Positions 18,008 through 26,271 of a stretch of DNA of 60,399 nt are shown piece after piece. Below the pieces are notes generated by a model. That model was given only the letters and a program-made list of their open reading frames with translations, had not been told where the DNA came from and ran no database searches. The number at the start of each line of letters is the position of its first letter. The first letter of the stretch is position 1. Origin of the DNA: Flavobacteriales bacterium UBA979 (GTDB lineage Bacteria; Bacteroidota; Bacteroidia; Flavobacteriales_D; Sanyastnellaceae); assembly GCA_002292325.1 (NCBI GenBank), contig DBBR01000048.1, positions 1 through 60,399 on the forward strand, in the 5' to 3' direction. A program made the translations under genes and the position numbers.

Positions 18008-18037
18008 TCGCACGGTTTGGTTCGTTCGGAAAGACGG

Positions 18038-18045
18038 CAAAAATA
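18038..18045 (-). promoter_or_regulatory. -7 promoter box for the lipoprotein/sugar-transferase unit
   Basis: TATTTTTG on the minus strand, an exact TAnnTTTG match, giving a leader of about 27 nt before ATG 18007. This unit is not leaderless. Confidence 0.5.
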
Positions 18046-18139
18046 AGCAGTGCGCTCTCCACACAGGGGTCTAAACGCGAGGTTTAGGCGATTCGTATGC
18101 TCGGTTGCAAACAATAAATGGCAGTTGTGAACAATCGAC

Positions 18140-18481
18140 CTAAATAGCGCACGCAACGCATCGGGTCGCACCAGGGACGAGTAGAATCCGGCCAATGGGA
18201 ATTCTCTCTCCACATCCATGGCACAGACCAAACTTCTGATCGTTCAATCTTTCAAGAGCCCGCAGCAATTCCACTTTCTGCCTTTCAGCTGTCCGAAGTG
18301 CGGCCTCATTGACGCTCCTGTTGTTGATGGCATCCATTCGACTCACGCGACCAATGGCATTTTCTGGTGGTATGGGTTGAGTCAATTCCCGGTATTCAGC
18401 AATTCTTTCTTCGAGTAGTCCAAGTTTCGCTTCGACACGTTTCCGAAACTCCTTCAATTCAATTTCGCTCCAATTCGCCAT
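18140..18481 (-). CDS. DksA/TraR-family zinc-finger regulator
   Basis: A 113-residue cytoplasmic protein. The N-terminal half is a helical hairpin (about residues 5-75) with charged tips and a GRVSRMDAINNRS segment. The C-terminal half is a zinc finger, CHGC and CVAC separated by 17 residues (about 87-111), as in DksA/TraR. Family members enter the RNA polymerase secondary channel and modulate transcription, often with ppGpp. It is shorter than E. coli DksA (about 151 residues) and closer to TraR-like forms. It is divergent from transaldolase with about 75 bp between starts. Confidence 0.85.
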   Translation of the reverse strand: MANWSEIELKEFRKRVEAKLGLLEERIAEYRELTQPIPPENAIGRVSRMDAINNRSVNEAALRTAERQKVELLRALERLNDQKFGLCHGCGERIPIGRILLVPGATRCVACAI

Positions 18482-18522
18482 GGCTCAGTGCTTTCTAACA
18501 AGATACGTGGAGATTAGATTCG

Positions 18523-18551
18523 TTGCAACACCATCTAATTTCCTACTTTCG
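18523..18551 (+). promoter_or_regulatory. Promoter of transaldolase, leaderless spacing
   Basis: TTG (18523-18525), an 18-nt spacer, then TACTTTCG (18544-18551), close to the Bacteroidota TTG/TAnnTTTG promoter. The ATG follows after 4 nt, so the predicted transcript begins at or next to the start codon. Confidence 0.7.
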
Positions 18552-18555
18552 CGGC

Positions 18556-19212
18556 ATGAAATTTTTCATTGATACAGCTAACCTCGAACAAATTCGGGAA
18601 GCAGAAGCCCTCGGCGTTTTGGATGGTGTAACCACCAATCCATCGCTCATGGCCAAAGAAGGCATCACCGGAGATGCAGCAGTCAAGGCGCATTACCAGG
18701 CTATCTGCGAAATCGTTGACGGCGATGTAAGTGCCGAAGTGATTGCAACGGACTTTGAAGGCATGATCGCGGAAGGACAAGAGTTAGCGGCCCTGCACCC
18801 CAACATTGTCGTCAAGGTACCCGCTATTGAGAATGGCATCCGCGCCATCCGTTGGTTCACAGACAACGGCATTCGAACGAATTGCACCCTGATCTTTTCA
18901 CCCGGACAAGCGTTGCTCGCAGCGAAAGCTGGCGCATCTTACGTGAGTCCATTTGTAGGTCGCATTGATGACATCAGTTCAGACGGATTGCAACTGATTG
19001 AAAAAATTCGGGTCATCTATGACAACTATGACTTCGGGACTGAAATCCTCGCAGCAAGTGTTCGCCACACGATGCACATCATCGAATGCGCGGAAATTGG
19101 TGCCGATATCATGACCGGACCACTCAGTGCCATGAAAGGATTGCTCAAGCATCCATTGACCGACAACGGTCTCGCTCAGTTTTTGGCAGACCATGCCAAG
19201 GCCAAGGCTTAA
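18556..19212 (+). CDS. tal: Transaldolase / fructose-6-phosphate aldolase-type, short form
   Basis: A 218-residue TIM-barrel enzyme of the small transaldolase group (TalC/Fsa type), acting in the non-oxidative pentose phosphate pathway. Features: [10 protein letters not shown] at the first strand with the conserved Asp, GVTTNPSL, the Schiff-base Lys in VVKVPA (about residue 87), [11 protein letters not shown] and SPFVGRIDD. Whether it transfers dihydroxyacetone units or acts as a free aldolase cannot be told from sequence. The start is fixed by the promoter box 4 nt upstream. Its stop overlaps the next gene's ATG by one base (TAATG). Confidence 0.93.
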   Translation: MKFFIDTANLEQIREAEALGVLDGVTTNPSLMAKEGITGDAAVKAHYQAICEIVDGDVSAEVIATDFEGMIAEGQELAALHPNIVVKVPAIENGIRAIRWFTDNGIRTNCTLIFSPGQALLAAKAGASYVSPFVGRIDDISSDGLQLIEKIRVIYDNYDFGTEILAASVRHTMHIIECAEIGADIMTGPLSAMKGLLKHPLTDNGLAQFLADHAKAKA

Positions 19213-19832
19213 TGTTGCTGCGGATTCACCCGGAAAATCCGGATGAGCGTCGTATCCGGCAGGCCGCAGCGCAATTAAATCAGGACGCCGTTTGGGTCAT
19301 TCCGACTGATACGGTTTACAGTTTTGCTTGTGTTCTAGGATCAGCAAAGGGATTGGAACGCATGGCTCGTTTGAAAGGAATTCCGCTAAAGCAAGCCCAG
19401 TTCAGTATCGCTTGCGCTGACTTGAGTCAACTTTCTGCCCATTCTCGGCCTTTGAGTAACTCCGTTTTCAAGATGATGAAAAAGGCCCTACCAGGACCTT
19501 ATACCTTCATCGTTCCTGCCAGCAATAACATTCCCAAATGGTTCATCGGAAAACGAAAGGAAATTGGCATTCGAGTTCCGGACAATTCCATACTCCGGGA
19601 ATTGGTCCAGGAGTTAGGGCGTCCTCTGGTCGTAAGCTCCGTGCGGGATGAGGATGAAGTGGTCGAATACACCACAGACCCCGAATTGATCTGCGAACGA
19701 TTTGGAACCCGAATTGATGGAGTGATCCACGGTGGATATGGAACATTGGATGCCTCGACCGTCATTGATTGCACGAAAGCAAACCTTGAAGTTGTGAGGG
19801 AGGGGTTAGGAAAATTGGAAGGGCTGATCTAA
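19212..19832 (+). CDS. Sua5/YciO/YrdC-family protein
   Basis: A 206-residue protein of the L-threonylcarbamoyl-adenylate synthase superfamily. It shows VIPTDTVYSFAC near the N-terminus, where the ATP/threonine pocket forms, an ARLKGIPLKQAQ segment, ALPGPYTFI, and the loop GIRVPDN. The sequence resembles the YciO branch more than TsaC, so a role in tRNA t6A synthesis is plausible but not certain. ATG 19212 overlaps the transaldolase stop (TAATG), so it is translationally coupled. Confidence 0.85.
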   Translation: MLLRIHPENPDERRIRQAAAQLNQDAVWVIPTDTVYSFACVLGSAKGLERMARLKGIPLKQAQFSIACADLSQLSAHSRPLSNSVFKMMKKALPGPYTFIVPASNNIPKWFIGKRKEIGIRVPDNSILRELVQELGRPLVVSSVRDEDEVVEYTTDPELICERFGTRIDGVIHGGYGTLDASTVIDCTKANLEVVREGLGKLEGLI

Positions 19833-19863
19833 CGGAAACAACCGTGGTTCGATGGAATCCGTT

Positions 19864-20514
19864 TTATTTATCCTGAGCCCGCGAAGCGAGCATGGGTACA
19901 AAAGCAAATTCACCGTGCTCTTGTCGGCTGAATTCTTTTTCCCCCTCTCGCGTGTAAGAAAACATCCGCTGCTTATCGCCTTCGCCAACAGGGATGATCA
20001 AACGCCCACCCAATGCCAGCTGCATCAACAAGGCCTCTGGGATCTCGGGTGCTCCGCAGGTCACAATGATACCATCGAACGGAGCAAAGACGGACTTGCC
20101 CTTGTAGCCATCGCCATAAAAAAGGTCGGGTTTGAATCCCATCTTCTTCAATAACGGACCGGCCTTGTCATACAGCAAGCGCTGTCGCTCGATGGAGTAT
20201 ACCTTGTACCCCATCGCACAAAGCACCGCGCATTGGTAGCCACTGCCGGTGCCGATCTCCAAGACTTTGGCACCTGATTCCAATTGAAGCAACTCAGTTT
20301 GACGGGCCACCGTATGAGGCTTGCTGATGGTTTGGCCCGACCCGATTTGGAAGGCTTTGTTTTGGTACGCGAACTGCTCAAAAGCAGATGACAAAAAAAA
20401 GTGGCGCGGTACGTTGTCCATAGCAGCCAGGACAGCATCGTCTTGAATTCCCACTTCCTTCAATTCCATCAGCATTCGCCGACGTTGTCCTTTATGTCTG
20501 TAATCATCCAGCAT
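19864..20514 (-). CDS. pcm: Protein-L-isoaspartate(D-aspartate) O-methyltransferase
   Basis: Repairs isoaspartyl residues in damaged proteins by SAM-dependent methylation. The 216 residues match the family. It starts with YRHKGQRRRM, the usual Bacteroidota opening, then VPRHFF, the substrate loop GSGQTISKPHTVA, the SAM motif VLEIGTGSGYQCAVL (around residue 85), and FDGIIVTCGAPEIP. It converges with the Sua5-like gene at 31 bp and is divergent from the DUF4494 gene. Confidence 0.94.
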   Translation of the reverse strand: MLDDYRHKGQRRRMLMELKEVGIQDDAVLAAMDNVPRHFFLSSAFEQFAYQNKAFQIGSGQTISKPHTVARQTELLQLESGAKVLEIGTGSGYQCAVLCAMGYKVYSIERQRLLYDKAGPLLKKMGFKPDLFYGDGYKGKSVFAPFDGIIVTCGAPEIPEALLMQLALGGRLIIPVGEGDKQRMFSYTREGEKEFSRQEHGEFAFVPMLASRAQDK

Positions 20515-20643
20515 CTGCGTATGAATTTACATCTTCCAAGCAATTCAAGTTGCCCCGTCATGTGAAGTTTTTGAGTGTACGTTGTGAATGAAATGTTCAT
20601 CGAATCCAGACCACCTGCCTCCTCAGAGCCCCGATGCACCGCT

Positions 20644-20651
20644 TATTTTTG
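20644..20651 (+). promoter_or_regulatory. -7 promoter box of the DUF4494 gene, leaderless spacing
   Basis: TATTTTTG, exact match to TAnnTTTG, 4 nt before ATG 20656. It argues against the longer frame beginning at 20575. Confidence 0.65.
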
Positions 20652-20655
20652 CACT

Positions 20656-21162
20656 ATGACAAAGCACTGGTTTACTTGCAAGGTGAAATACGTCCGTCAC
20701 GATGCCGACGGCGCGGAGGTCAAGGCAACGGAATCATTCGTTCTGGACGCGTACAATTATACAGAGGCCGAGACCCGAATGACTGGAATATGCGAACAAG
20801 AAGGTATCCGACCATTTGAAATCGTCCAAATCACCAAATCCAACCTCGTGGAAGTCATCCGATTCGATGATGGGGACCAATGGTTTAAGGTCAAAATTGC
20901 ACTGACCAGTCTGGATGAAGCAAAGGGGAAAGAGAAAGAGTCCTATCAGCATATATTGCTTTCAGCCATTGACATCCGAGATGCTTTCGACAAAGTTCGA
21001 AAACACATGGGTAAAGTCGGAGTTGGGTTTGTCATTCCTTCCATTGCATTCCAAAAAATCACAGAAGTATTCCCCTTAGAGGAGGAAGGAGGATCGCATG
21101 CACTGCATGGAGCTCCGGCGACTTCATCTGAACAGGTGGAGGCAGTTGACGAAGCTGTTTAA
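20656..21162 (+). CDS. DUF4494-family protein
   Basis: A 168-residue cytoplasmic protein of a Bacteroidota-restricted family without known function. The family opening is visible (HWFTCKVKYVR), followed by ESFVLDAYNYTEAETRM and EIVQITKSNLVEVI. Residues about 85-115 are lysine-rich (EAKGKEKESYQHILL), and the last 25 residues are acidic and probably disordered. No catalytic motif is visible. The start is set by the promoter box. Its stop is 4 bp from the stop of the convergent helicase gene. Confidence 0.85.
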   Translation: MTKHWFTCKVKYVRHDADGAEVKATESFVLDAYNYTEAETRMTGICEQEGIRPFEIVQITKSNLVEVIRFDDGDQWFKVKIALTSLDEAKGKEKESYQHILLSAIDIRDAFDKVRKHMGKVGVGFVIPSIAFQKITEVFPLEEEGGSHALHGAPATSSEQVEAVDEAV

Positions 21163-21166
21163 ACCG

Positions 21167-23161
21167 TTAGGATCCCGGATTATCGCTCTCATGCATCCAC
21201 TCCCATGCGCTGCGATAGGCACCATGAGATTCCGCATGTTTTAAAAGAGATTCAAAAAATGCATCTTGCCCCACAGTTGCTCCGTCACCAATCACGAGTA
21301 AGTGATGCTTCGCGCGGGTCATGGCCACATTGATTCGGCGGTACTCTTTCAAAAAACCAATTTCTCCCGTTGGGTTGCTGCGCGTCAAAGAAATAACAAT
21401 GATGTCACGTTCTTGCCCTTGAAATGCGTCCACTGTTGAGCAAGTAATACGGCTCTCCTGCTCCACTTCCGTGCTTTCACCAGCTTGTTCTTTCCACATG
21501 CGACCCAACGTTTCCGCCTGAGCGCGGTACGGAGCAATGACCCCCATCGACATTTCAGGATGTTGATTGAGAAACTCCCGCATCCGCGCAACGACAAATT
21601 GCGCCTCCTCTGAATTAATGGTGCTGTGCGATCCTTCGATGCGCTGCTCATCAAATCCACAACCTGCCGTATCAATGAATTGAAAGGCCTGTTCATCGCA
21701 GCGATGCGTGGACGCCAAATCTGCTGCGATCAACTGTCCATTATAAAACAGACTGGATGCAGGCTTCATGATATCGGGATGCATGCGGTATTGATGCGTG
21801 AGCATGTGATTGGATATCGTGAGTGCCTCTGCAGGTGACTTCATCATAGCGCGTTCCAACAAACTTACCTCGAGTCCACCCTGGACCGCTTGAGCACTTT
21901 TCACCACCGGGGGAAGTTGTTGCGGATCACCCGCGAGGATGACGCGCTTGCCCCTTCGCATAGGAATCCAAGCCGCAGGTTGCATCGCTTGAGCAGCCTC
22001 ATCGATGATGACCCAATCAAACGTTTGGCCTTCTAAAATCTGATCTGCAGAACCGACCAAGGTGGCGCATACCACCGGAGTGCTTCGAATCAAACGGTCG
22101 GCAATGTAAGTCTCGAGTGCAGAAGCCTCCGCTCCAAGCGAACGAGCTTCCGTTCTGCTCGCCTTTCGCTCAGCACGTTCTGTGGCACCAAAGTTTCTGT
22201 GAAATTTATTCGCCGTTTTCCAAGCCAATTCTGCACGCTTGCGGAAAGCCTTCACCTGTTTGAAGTCCGTTTGACGCTCCACTTGAGCATCGACGCCCCA
22301 TTCGAATACCGAATCGTCCATGCGCATGGGGTGACCCAACCGCACCACATGAACCGATTGCTGAACACATCCTTTCACCAATAAGTCGACCGCTGCATTG
22401 CTCGGTGCACAAAGCAGGACCCGCTCACCTCGATCAGTCGCTCGCTTAACGAATGCCAGCAGCGTGGTAGTTTTGCCAGTCCCCGGAGGACCATGAAGAA
22501 CAGCGAACTGTTTGGCGCCTTCAGCCCGCCTGATCCAATGCTGTTGTTGATCATTGAGCCTTTCTAAAAATTCAAGGGATTCGAGATCACCGTTTGACCT
22601 AGAAGAAGATTGATCATCCGCATTATGCGGAGATCGGTCATTGGAATATCCAAGAAGCGCATCCCGAAAGGCCCGTTCATTCTGGTCTTCTGTATTGATC
22701 CAATGATTCAGTGCGGCCCCCATCAGCCTGTATGACTTGTCATCCGCACGTTCATCAAGGGTCCATCGCTCATGAATTTCAGCGCTCGAAAGCGGTGCAC
22801 CATCTATGATAATCTCGGCGTGATCCTGGCTAATTTTTCGCACAATCCCACGCAGAACGGCATCGGAATCTTTGGGTTGACCCGACTCGTTTGCTTGATA
22901 GAAATGCACCGGGGTTCCAGAACGAAAGGCATTATCCAGCCCTCCATTCGGTCCTTTTTCCAATTTCAATCGAACCCTTCCACCGAACGTATAATCTTGT
23001 TTTTGAACATGGACCGGAGACCAAGTCAATCCTTCGGCCTTGCGCAGCCGCAGACTTCGCATCTCCACAATGGCCGCTAACCGCTGCTCCTCATCGCGCT
23101 GTTCATGAATCAATGCATGAGCCAAGGCTCCTAACTCCTCGAGCGATCCCTTCATTCCCAC
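21167..23161 (-). CDS. Superfamily 1 helicase, UPF1/IGHMBP2-like
   Basis: A 664-residue nucleic-acid helicase. Motifs appear in order: I GPPGTGKTTT (about residue 225), II DEAAQA, III LAGDPQQLPP, IV-region QYRMHPDIM, V DAFQGQERDI and VI NVAMTRAKHHL. The N-terminal 200 residues hold a beta-barrel-like insertion typical of the IGHMBP2 branch. A coiled region rich in Arg/Ala (about 300-350) replaces part of domain 1B/1C. Role: DNA or RNA remodelling; the precise pathway is unknown. The first codon is GTG at 23161, with an ATG two codons later (23155) equally possible. It lies 9 bp after the stop of the type B T9SS protein, so it is likely cotranscribed. Confidence 0.9.
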   Translation of the reverse strand: MGMKGSLEELGALAHALIHEQRDEEQRLAAIVEMRSLRLRKAEGLTWSPVHVQKQDYTFGGRVRLKLEKGPNGGLDNAFRSGTPVHFYQANESGQPKDSDAVLRGIVRKISQDHAEIIIDGAPLSSAEIHERWTLDERADDKSYRLMGAALNHWINTEDQNERAFRDALLGYSNDRSPHNADDQSSSRSNGDLESLEFLERLNDQQQHWIRRAEGAKQFAVLHGPPGTGKTTTLLAFVKRATDRGERVLLCAPSNAAVDLLVKGCVQQSVHVVRLGHPMRMDDSVFEWGVDAQVERQTDFKQVKAFRKRAELAWKTANKFHRNFGATERAERKASRTEARSLGAEASALETYIADRLIRSTPVVCATLVGSADQILEGQTFDWVIIDEAAQAMQPAAWIPMRRGKRVILAGDPQQLPPVVKSAQAVQGGLEVSLLERAMMKSPAEALTISNHMLTHQYRMHPDIMKPASSLFYNGQLIAADLASTHRCDEQAFQFIDTAGCGFDEQRIEGSHSTINSEEAQFVVARMREFLNQHPEMSMGVIAPYRAQAETLGRMWKEQAGESTEVEQESRITCSTVDAFQGQERDIIVISLTRSNPTGEIGFLKEYRRINVAMTRAKHHLLVIGDGATVGQDAFFESLLKHAESHGAYRSAWEWMHESDNPGS

Positions 23162-23170
23162 TGACCCCAG

Positions 23171-25549
23171 TTACCGCACGATGGTAAAGGATCCATTGAG
23201 GTACTTGTAGCCATCTCCTTCGTCAATGGTTTGACCATTGACGTCGTTGATGACCAATTCAGCATCTACACGGGCAATTCCAAGAATGTAATAGTACGTT
23301 CCCTCTGCCGCTTCTTCAGGACCAGGACTCCAACCGGCTGTCTTTCCGAAATTATTGCTGGTATACATCAACTGTCCCCATCGGTTATAGATGCGCACCG
23401 TGCTGCCATCGTAACGATCGCTATCCAAACCGAACACCATAAATGCGTCATTCTTGGCATCCCACTGCCCATTACCAAATGGACTAATGACGTTGGGGAT
23501 GGTCAACTCACAAACGTCTTCTTCGACCAAAAAAACACTTGTTGTTGTCCATGTACATGGCGCGACCATCGCCACCTCTACATAATAAACTCCTTCGTAC
23601 TCAGCCTGGAAAACGGCGTTTGTCCCCACTACCTCATCCTCAAACGTCCATTCATACGTGTAATCGCTCTCCGCTGTTCCTTCGGCAGAAAAGTCCAATG
23701 CCAACAAATCAAGTGCATCATCTGGGCAGACAAGCCCTTCACCATTGACTCCTGTTGGAGGGGGAATAAAGTCAATTTCCACATTTTGAGCAACTTCGCA
23801 ATTATCCAAGTCTCCACCGGTAACAGAAACGGTTAACGTCATCACCGTGTCTTGTGTAAGTCCATCCACTGTAACGTCTGCACCATTGCCTGTGACCAAT
23901 CCAGCAGGTGTCCAATCGTAGGTGTAAGTGAAGCCCGCCTCTGTGTTCAAGACATCACCAAATAGAGAAACGGGGGATCCACAATATCCTTCGGGCTCTG
24001 CCACTTCAACTTCAGGTCCTGGCACCACGGTAACCTCCACATCCGTGCTGTAGGTGCAGCCAAAGTCATTTGTCGCAGTGTATGTGTAGGTGCCGGTATC
24101 AACCGCTACGATTGTGACATCATTGCAATCGTCACTTTCATCATAAATATTCGGCCCTGACCAAGAAGAACTTTCGCAATCGGTGCCGAATACCGGAGTG
24201 AATACAATGGGCTCTGGATATAACTCCGGGTTGAAATGGATCGTCCAATCAAAAATGTAGCCATCGTCCGCTCCCCAGCTGTCGCAAACTTCAATTTCCC
24301 ATGTTCCATTCAATGGACACCCTTCTAATAACGTAAAGGGCTGAGCGGACTCATAGGTTCCTGCCGGCAATTGTCCAGTGGGATTCTCTGCCCATGTGCC
24401 GTTCGTCGCAGTCGGTGACCAATAGTAATCCCAGCCTGTTCCAGGCCCTGTTCCATCAGCCTGATCCGGAATTCCTAAATTGGTTCCGCCTCCACCTTGC
24501 TGATGCACGGCCATGCTCTGTCCGTTTGGACAAATGAAGGTAACCGTCAAATCACCCATGAAACTGTGTTCGAAGTTGATGAAAAAGTCAACGATATCGG
24601 AATTCGCGTTTTCGATCGTCGCGCCTGGAGAAAAAGCCGTAAAGGTTAAATCTGCATTGAAACATTGTGATTGATCATCGGGAATGAACAATCCTCCACC
24701 AAAATCTCCTGTGGGTTCTGAATCGTACGTCACACCCTGAACCACTCCTTCCAAATCGAACAACTGACCGGAGCAAATGGTCGCATCCAATGAAGTCCCC
24801 GTCCAATCCGGATCCGTAGAAACTAAAACCAGATGGTCCACAAGGTTGTTGTTCGAGCACCCGTCCGGGTCGTCCTCGGTCACATTGTTATCCGCCACAT
24901 CAAGTTGCACTTTATACGCCCCAGGATTGGCGAAGGAATGCGTGACAATTGGTCCTGTACTGGATGTATTGTCATCTCCAAAATCCCACTCCCACGACAC
25001 AATTTCAAAATTCTCAGCCGCTGTTGACCCTGAGGCATCGAACGTAATCTCCTCTCCTGGACATGCCAAATGAGGGAGCGCTTCTCCACTTTCTACTACT
25101 GCAAAAGGACGTTCGCACGGGTAACCGCAGCTCATTTCGGCAACAAAACTCCCTTCCCCTGATGCATCGCTCGTGAAGTGCAAGGTGAGGCATCCTCCTG
25201 GATTATCTTCCGTAGCATAAATCTCCAACCCTTGCGCATCGTATTCGATGTAAGTGCCAATGAGTGGAAACGATGAATCAGGGCCGTCAAATATTTCCAG
25301 AATATCCCCCGGTCCTAAATTGGCTAGGGCCCAATACAATGTAACAATGACCTCCGGAGCCTCGGGACATATCGTCATGGTAATGTCCTCATTGGGACCG
25401 TAATCACCGGCACTGAGCCCGGTATCGACCAAAAAACCCTCACAAGTAGTGAGCTCCGTATTGGATATGGCAATCTCTTGGCCTTGCATATGGGACGACC
25501 AAAACGTGGCAATCAACAAGAGAGGCATCGATGAAATGAATCGGATCAT
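23171..25549 (-). CDS. Secreted CUB/PKD/P-domain-like protein with type B T9SS tail
   Basis: A 792-residue extracellular protein. A signal peptide (about 1-24, ending MQGQ) is followed by a CUB-like domain (about 30-140; LEIFDGPDSS, GGCLTLHFTSDAS), a PKD domain (about 155-240; WEWDFGDDNTSSTGP), a P-domain-like beta module (about 290-440; FMGDLTVTFICPNGQ, ending LNGTWEIEVCDSWGADD), PKD/Ig-like repeats, and a C-terminal gliding-motility-type tail (IPNVISPFGNGQ, IYNRWGQLMY, GTYYYIL) that marks type B T9SS export. No protease site is visible, so it is probably a structural surface protein or adhesin. ATG 25549 is chosen for the signal peptide; an in-frame ATG at 25588 would add 13 polar residues. 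Confidence 0.9.
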   Translation of the reverse strand: MIRFISSMPLLLIATFWSSHMQGQEIAISNTELTTCEGFLVDTGLSAGDYGPNEDITMTICPEAPEVIVTLYWALANLGPGDILEIFDGPDSSFPLIGTYIEYDAQGLEIYATEDNPGGCLTLHFTSDASGEGSFVAEMSCGYPCERPFAVVESGEALPHLACPGEEITFDASGSTAAENFEIVSWEWDFGDDNTSSTGPIVTHSFANPGAYKVQLDVADNNVTEDDPDGCSNNNLVDHLVLVSTDPDWTGTSLDATICSGQLFDLEGVVQGVTYDSEPTGDFGGGLFIPDDQSQCFNADLTFTAFSPGATIENANSDIVDFFINFEHSFMGDLTVTFICPNGQSMAVHQQGGGGTNLGIPDQADGTGPGTGWDYYWSPTATNGTWAENPTGQLPAGTYESAQPFTLLEGCPLNGTWEIEVCDSWGADDGYIFDWTIHFNPELYPEPIVFTPVFGTDCESSSWSGPNIYDESDDCNDVTIVAVDTGTYTYTATNDFGCTYSTDVEVTVVPGPEVEVAEPEGYCGSPVSLFGDVLNTEAGFTYTYDWTPAGLVTGNGADVTVDGLTQDTVMTLTVSVTGGDLDNCEVAQNVEIDFIPPPTGVNGEGLVCPDDALDLLALDFSAEGTAESDYTYEWTFEDEVVGTNAVFQAEYEGVYYVEVAMVAPCTWTTTSVFLVEEDVCELTIPNVISPFGNGQWDAKNDAFMVFGLDSDRYDGSTVRIYNRWGQLMYTSNNFGKTAGWSPGPEEAAEGTYYYILGIARVDAELVINDVNGQTIDEGDGYKYLNGSFTIVR

Positions 25550-25750
25550 TGGATGGCTAATTGTGGTTTTTCCTTGTTTACACAGCATGACGGGCCACGA
25601 AGTTATACCGACTCAACCCGATGTTTGCGACTGCAAGATAGACAAGTCAAATCGAGTGAAGGTTGCAAGAGTGGATCTACTTGTTTTTTAATCGCAGAGG
25701 ATTATCATCGACTTTTTTTGCTCGACTCGCCTTCAGATAAAAAATCTGTC

Positions 25751-25758
25751 TATCTTTG
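25751..25758 (+). promoter_or_regulatory. -7 promoter box of the tRNA cluster
   Basis: TATCTTTG, an exact TAnnTTTG match, 20 nt upstream of tRNA-Lys. A C-run follows directly. Confidence 0.65.
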
Positions 25759-25778
25759 CCCCCCCAAACGTGGGAATT

Positions 25779-25852
25779 GACTCCTTAGCTCAGCTGGTTA
25801 GAGCATCTCACTTTTAATGAGAGGGTCCTGGGTTCGAGTCCCAGAGGGGTTA
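25779..25852 (+). tRNA. tRNA-Lys (anticodon TTT)
   Basis: A 74-nt cloverleaf. Acceptor GACTCCT pairs with AGGGGTT (a G-U first pair), the D stem is GCTC/GAGC, anticodon stem TCTCA/TGAGA closes loop CTTTTAA with anticodon TTT, and the T arm is CTGGG-TTCGAGT-CCCAG. The discriminator is A and CCA is not encoded. Confidence 0.95.
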
Positions 25853-25860
25853 CGATTAGA

Positions 25861-25883
25861 GGGTGTCGAAGGCACCCTTTTTT
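25861..25883 (+). terminator. Intrinsic terminator between tRNA-Lys and tRNA-Leu
   Basis: Stem GGGTGTC/GGCACCC with a GAA loop (25861-25877) followed by six Ts. It should end or attenuate transcription 8 nt after tRNA-Lys. Confidence 0.7.
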
Positions 25884-25890
25884 ATGCACT

Positions 25891-25974
25891 GCCCAGGTGC
25901 TGAAATTGGTAGACAGGCATGGTTGAGGGCCATGTGTCCGTTAGGGCGTGCGGGTTCGAGTCCCGCTCTGGGCA
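25891..25974 (+). tRNA. tRNA-Leu (anticodon GAG)
   Basis: An 84-nt class II tRNA. Acceptor GCCCAGG/TCTGGGC, anticodon stem CATGG/CCATG around loop TTGAGGG (anticodon GAG), a long variable arm TGTCCGTTAGGGCG, T arm CGGG-TTCGAGT-CCCG, discriminator A. Confidence 0.95.
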
Positions 25975-25982
25975 CTACACCC

Positions 25983-26064
25983 ACCCGGGTGGCGAAATTG
26001 GTAGACGCGCAGTCCTCAGAAGGCTGTGCCTTCGGGCGTGCTGGTTCGAATCCAGTTCCGGGTA
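25983..26064 (+). tRNA. tRNA-Leu (anticodon CAG)
   Basis: An 82-nt class II tRNA 8 nt after the previous one. Acceptor ACCCGGG/TCCGGGT, anticodon stem CAGTC/GGCTG around loop CTCAGAA (anticodon CAG), variable arm TGCCTTCGGGCG, T arm CTGG-TTCGAAT-CCAG, discriminator A. Confidence 0.94.
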
Positions 26065-26070
26065 CTCAAA

Positions 26071-26103
26071 AAGGCTTCTTTATCGCCAAAGGAGTCTTTT
26101 TTG
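26071..26103. terminator. Bidirectional intrinsic terminator after the tRNA cluster
   Basis: An 11-bp stem with wobbles (AAGGCTTCTTT at 26071-26081 with AAAGGAGTCTT at 26088-26098), loop ATCGCC, T-run downstream on the plus strand and an A-run upstream that gives a T-run on the minus strand. It fits termination from both sides. Confidence 0.7.
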
Positions 26104-26129
26104 TTGGAGTGAATCCCCTTCTTGCCATC

Positions 26130-26225
26130 TTATTTGACCTCAAATTCCACCACACAGCTCTTCACGCCGTCTAAGGCTTTTTTATTGCGCTCTGCGTTCA
26201 GGCCAAACCCACCAATGCCATTCAT
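26130..26225 (-). CDS. Possible 31-residue small ORF
   Basis: An ATG-to-TAA frame of 31 codons between the tRNA cluster and the DAHP synthase gene, ending just before the bidirectional terminator. The peptide contains NAERNKKALDGVK and ends VVEFEVK, an amphipathic composition resembling real protein, possibly the end of a decayed gene. I recognise no family, and no clean promoter box precedes it. Very tentative. Confidence 0.2.
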   Translation of the reverse strand: MNGIGGFGLNAERNKKALDGVKSCVVEFEVK

Positions 26226-26259
26226 CAAACAATGCGTCCTTTCACAGCACATCGAGACG

Positions 26260-26267
26260 TATCTTTG
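26260..26267 (+). promoter_or_regulatory. -7 promoter box of DAHP synthase/chorismate mutase, leaderless spacing
   Basis: TATCTTTG, exact TAnnTTTG match, 4 nt before the first of two consecutive GTG codons (26272 and 26275). Confidence 0.7.
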
Positions 26268-26271
26268 AAGA

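Noticed and set aside
25863..26174. Frames of 103 and 72 codons over the tRNA cluster
   Set aside because: They translate tRNA sequence and contain no protein features.
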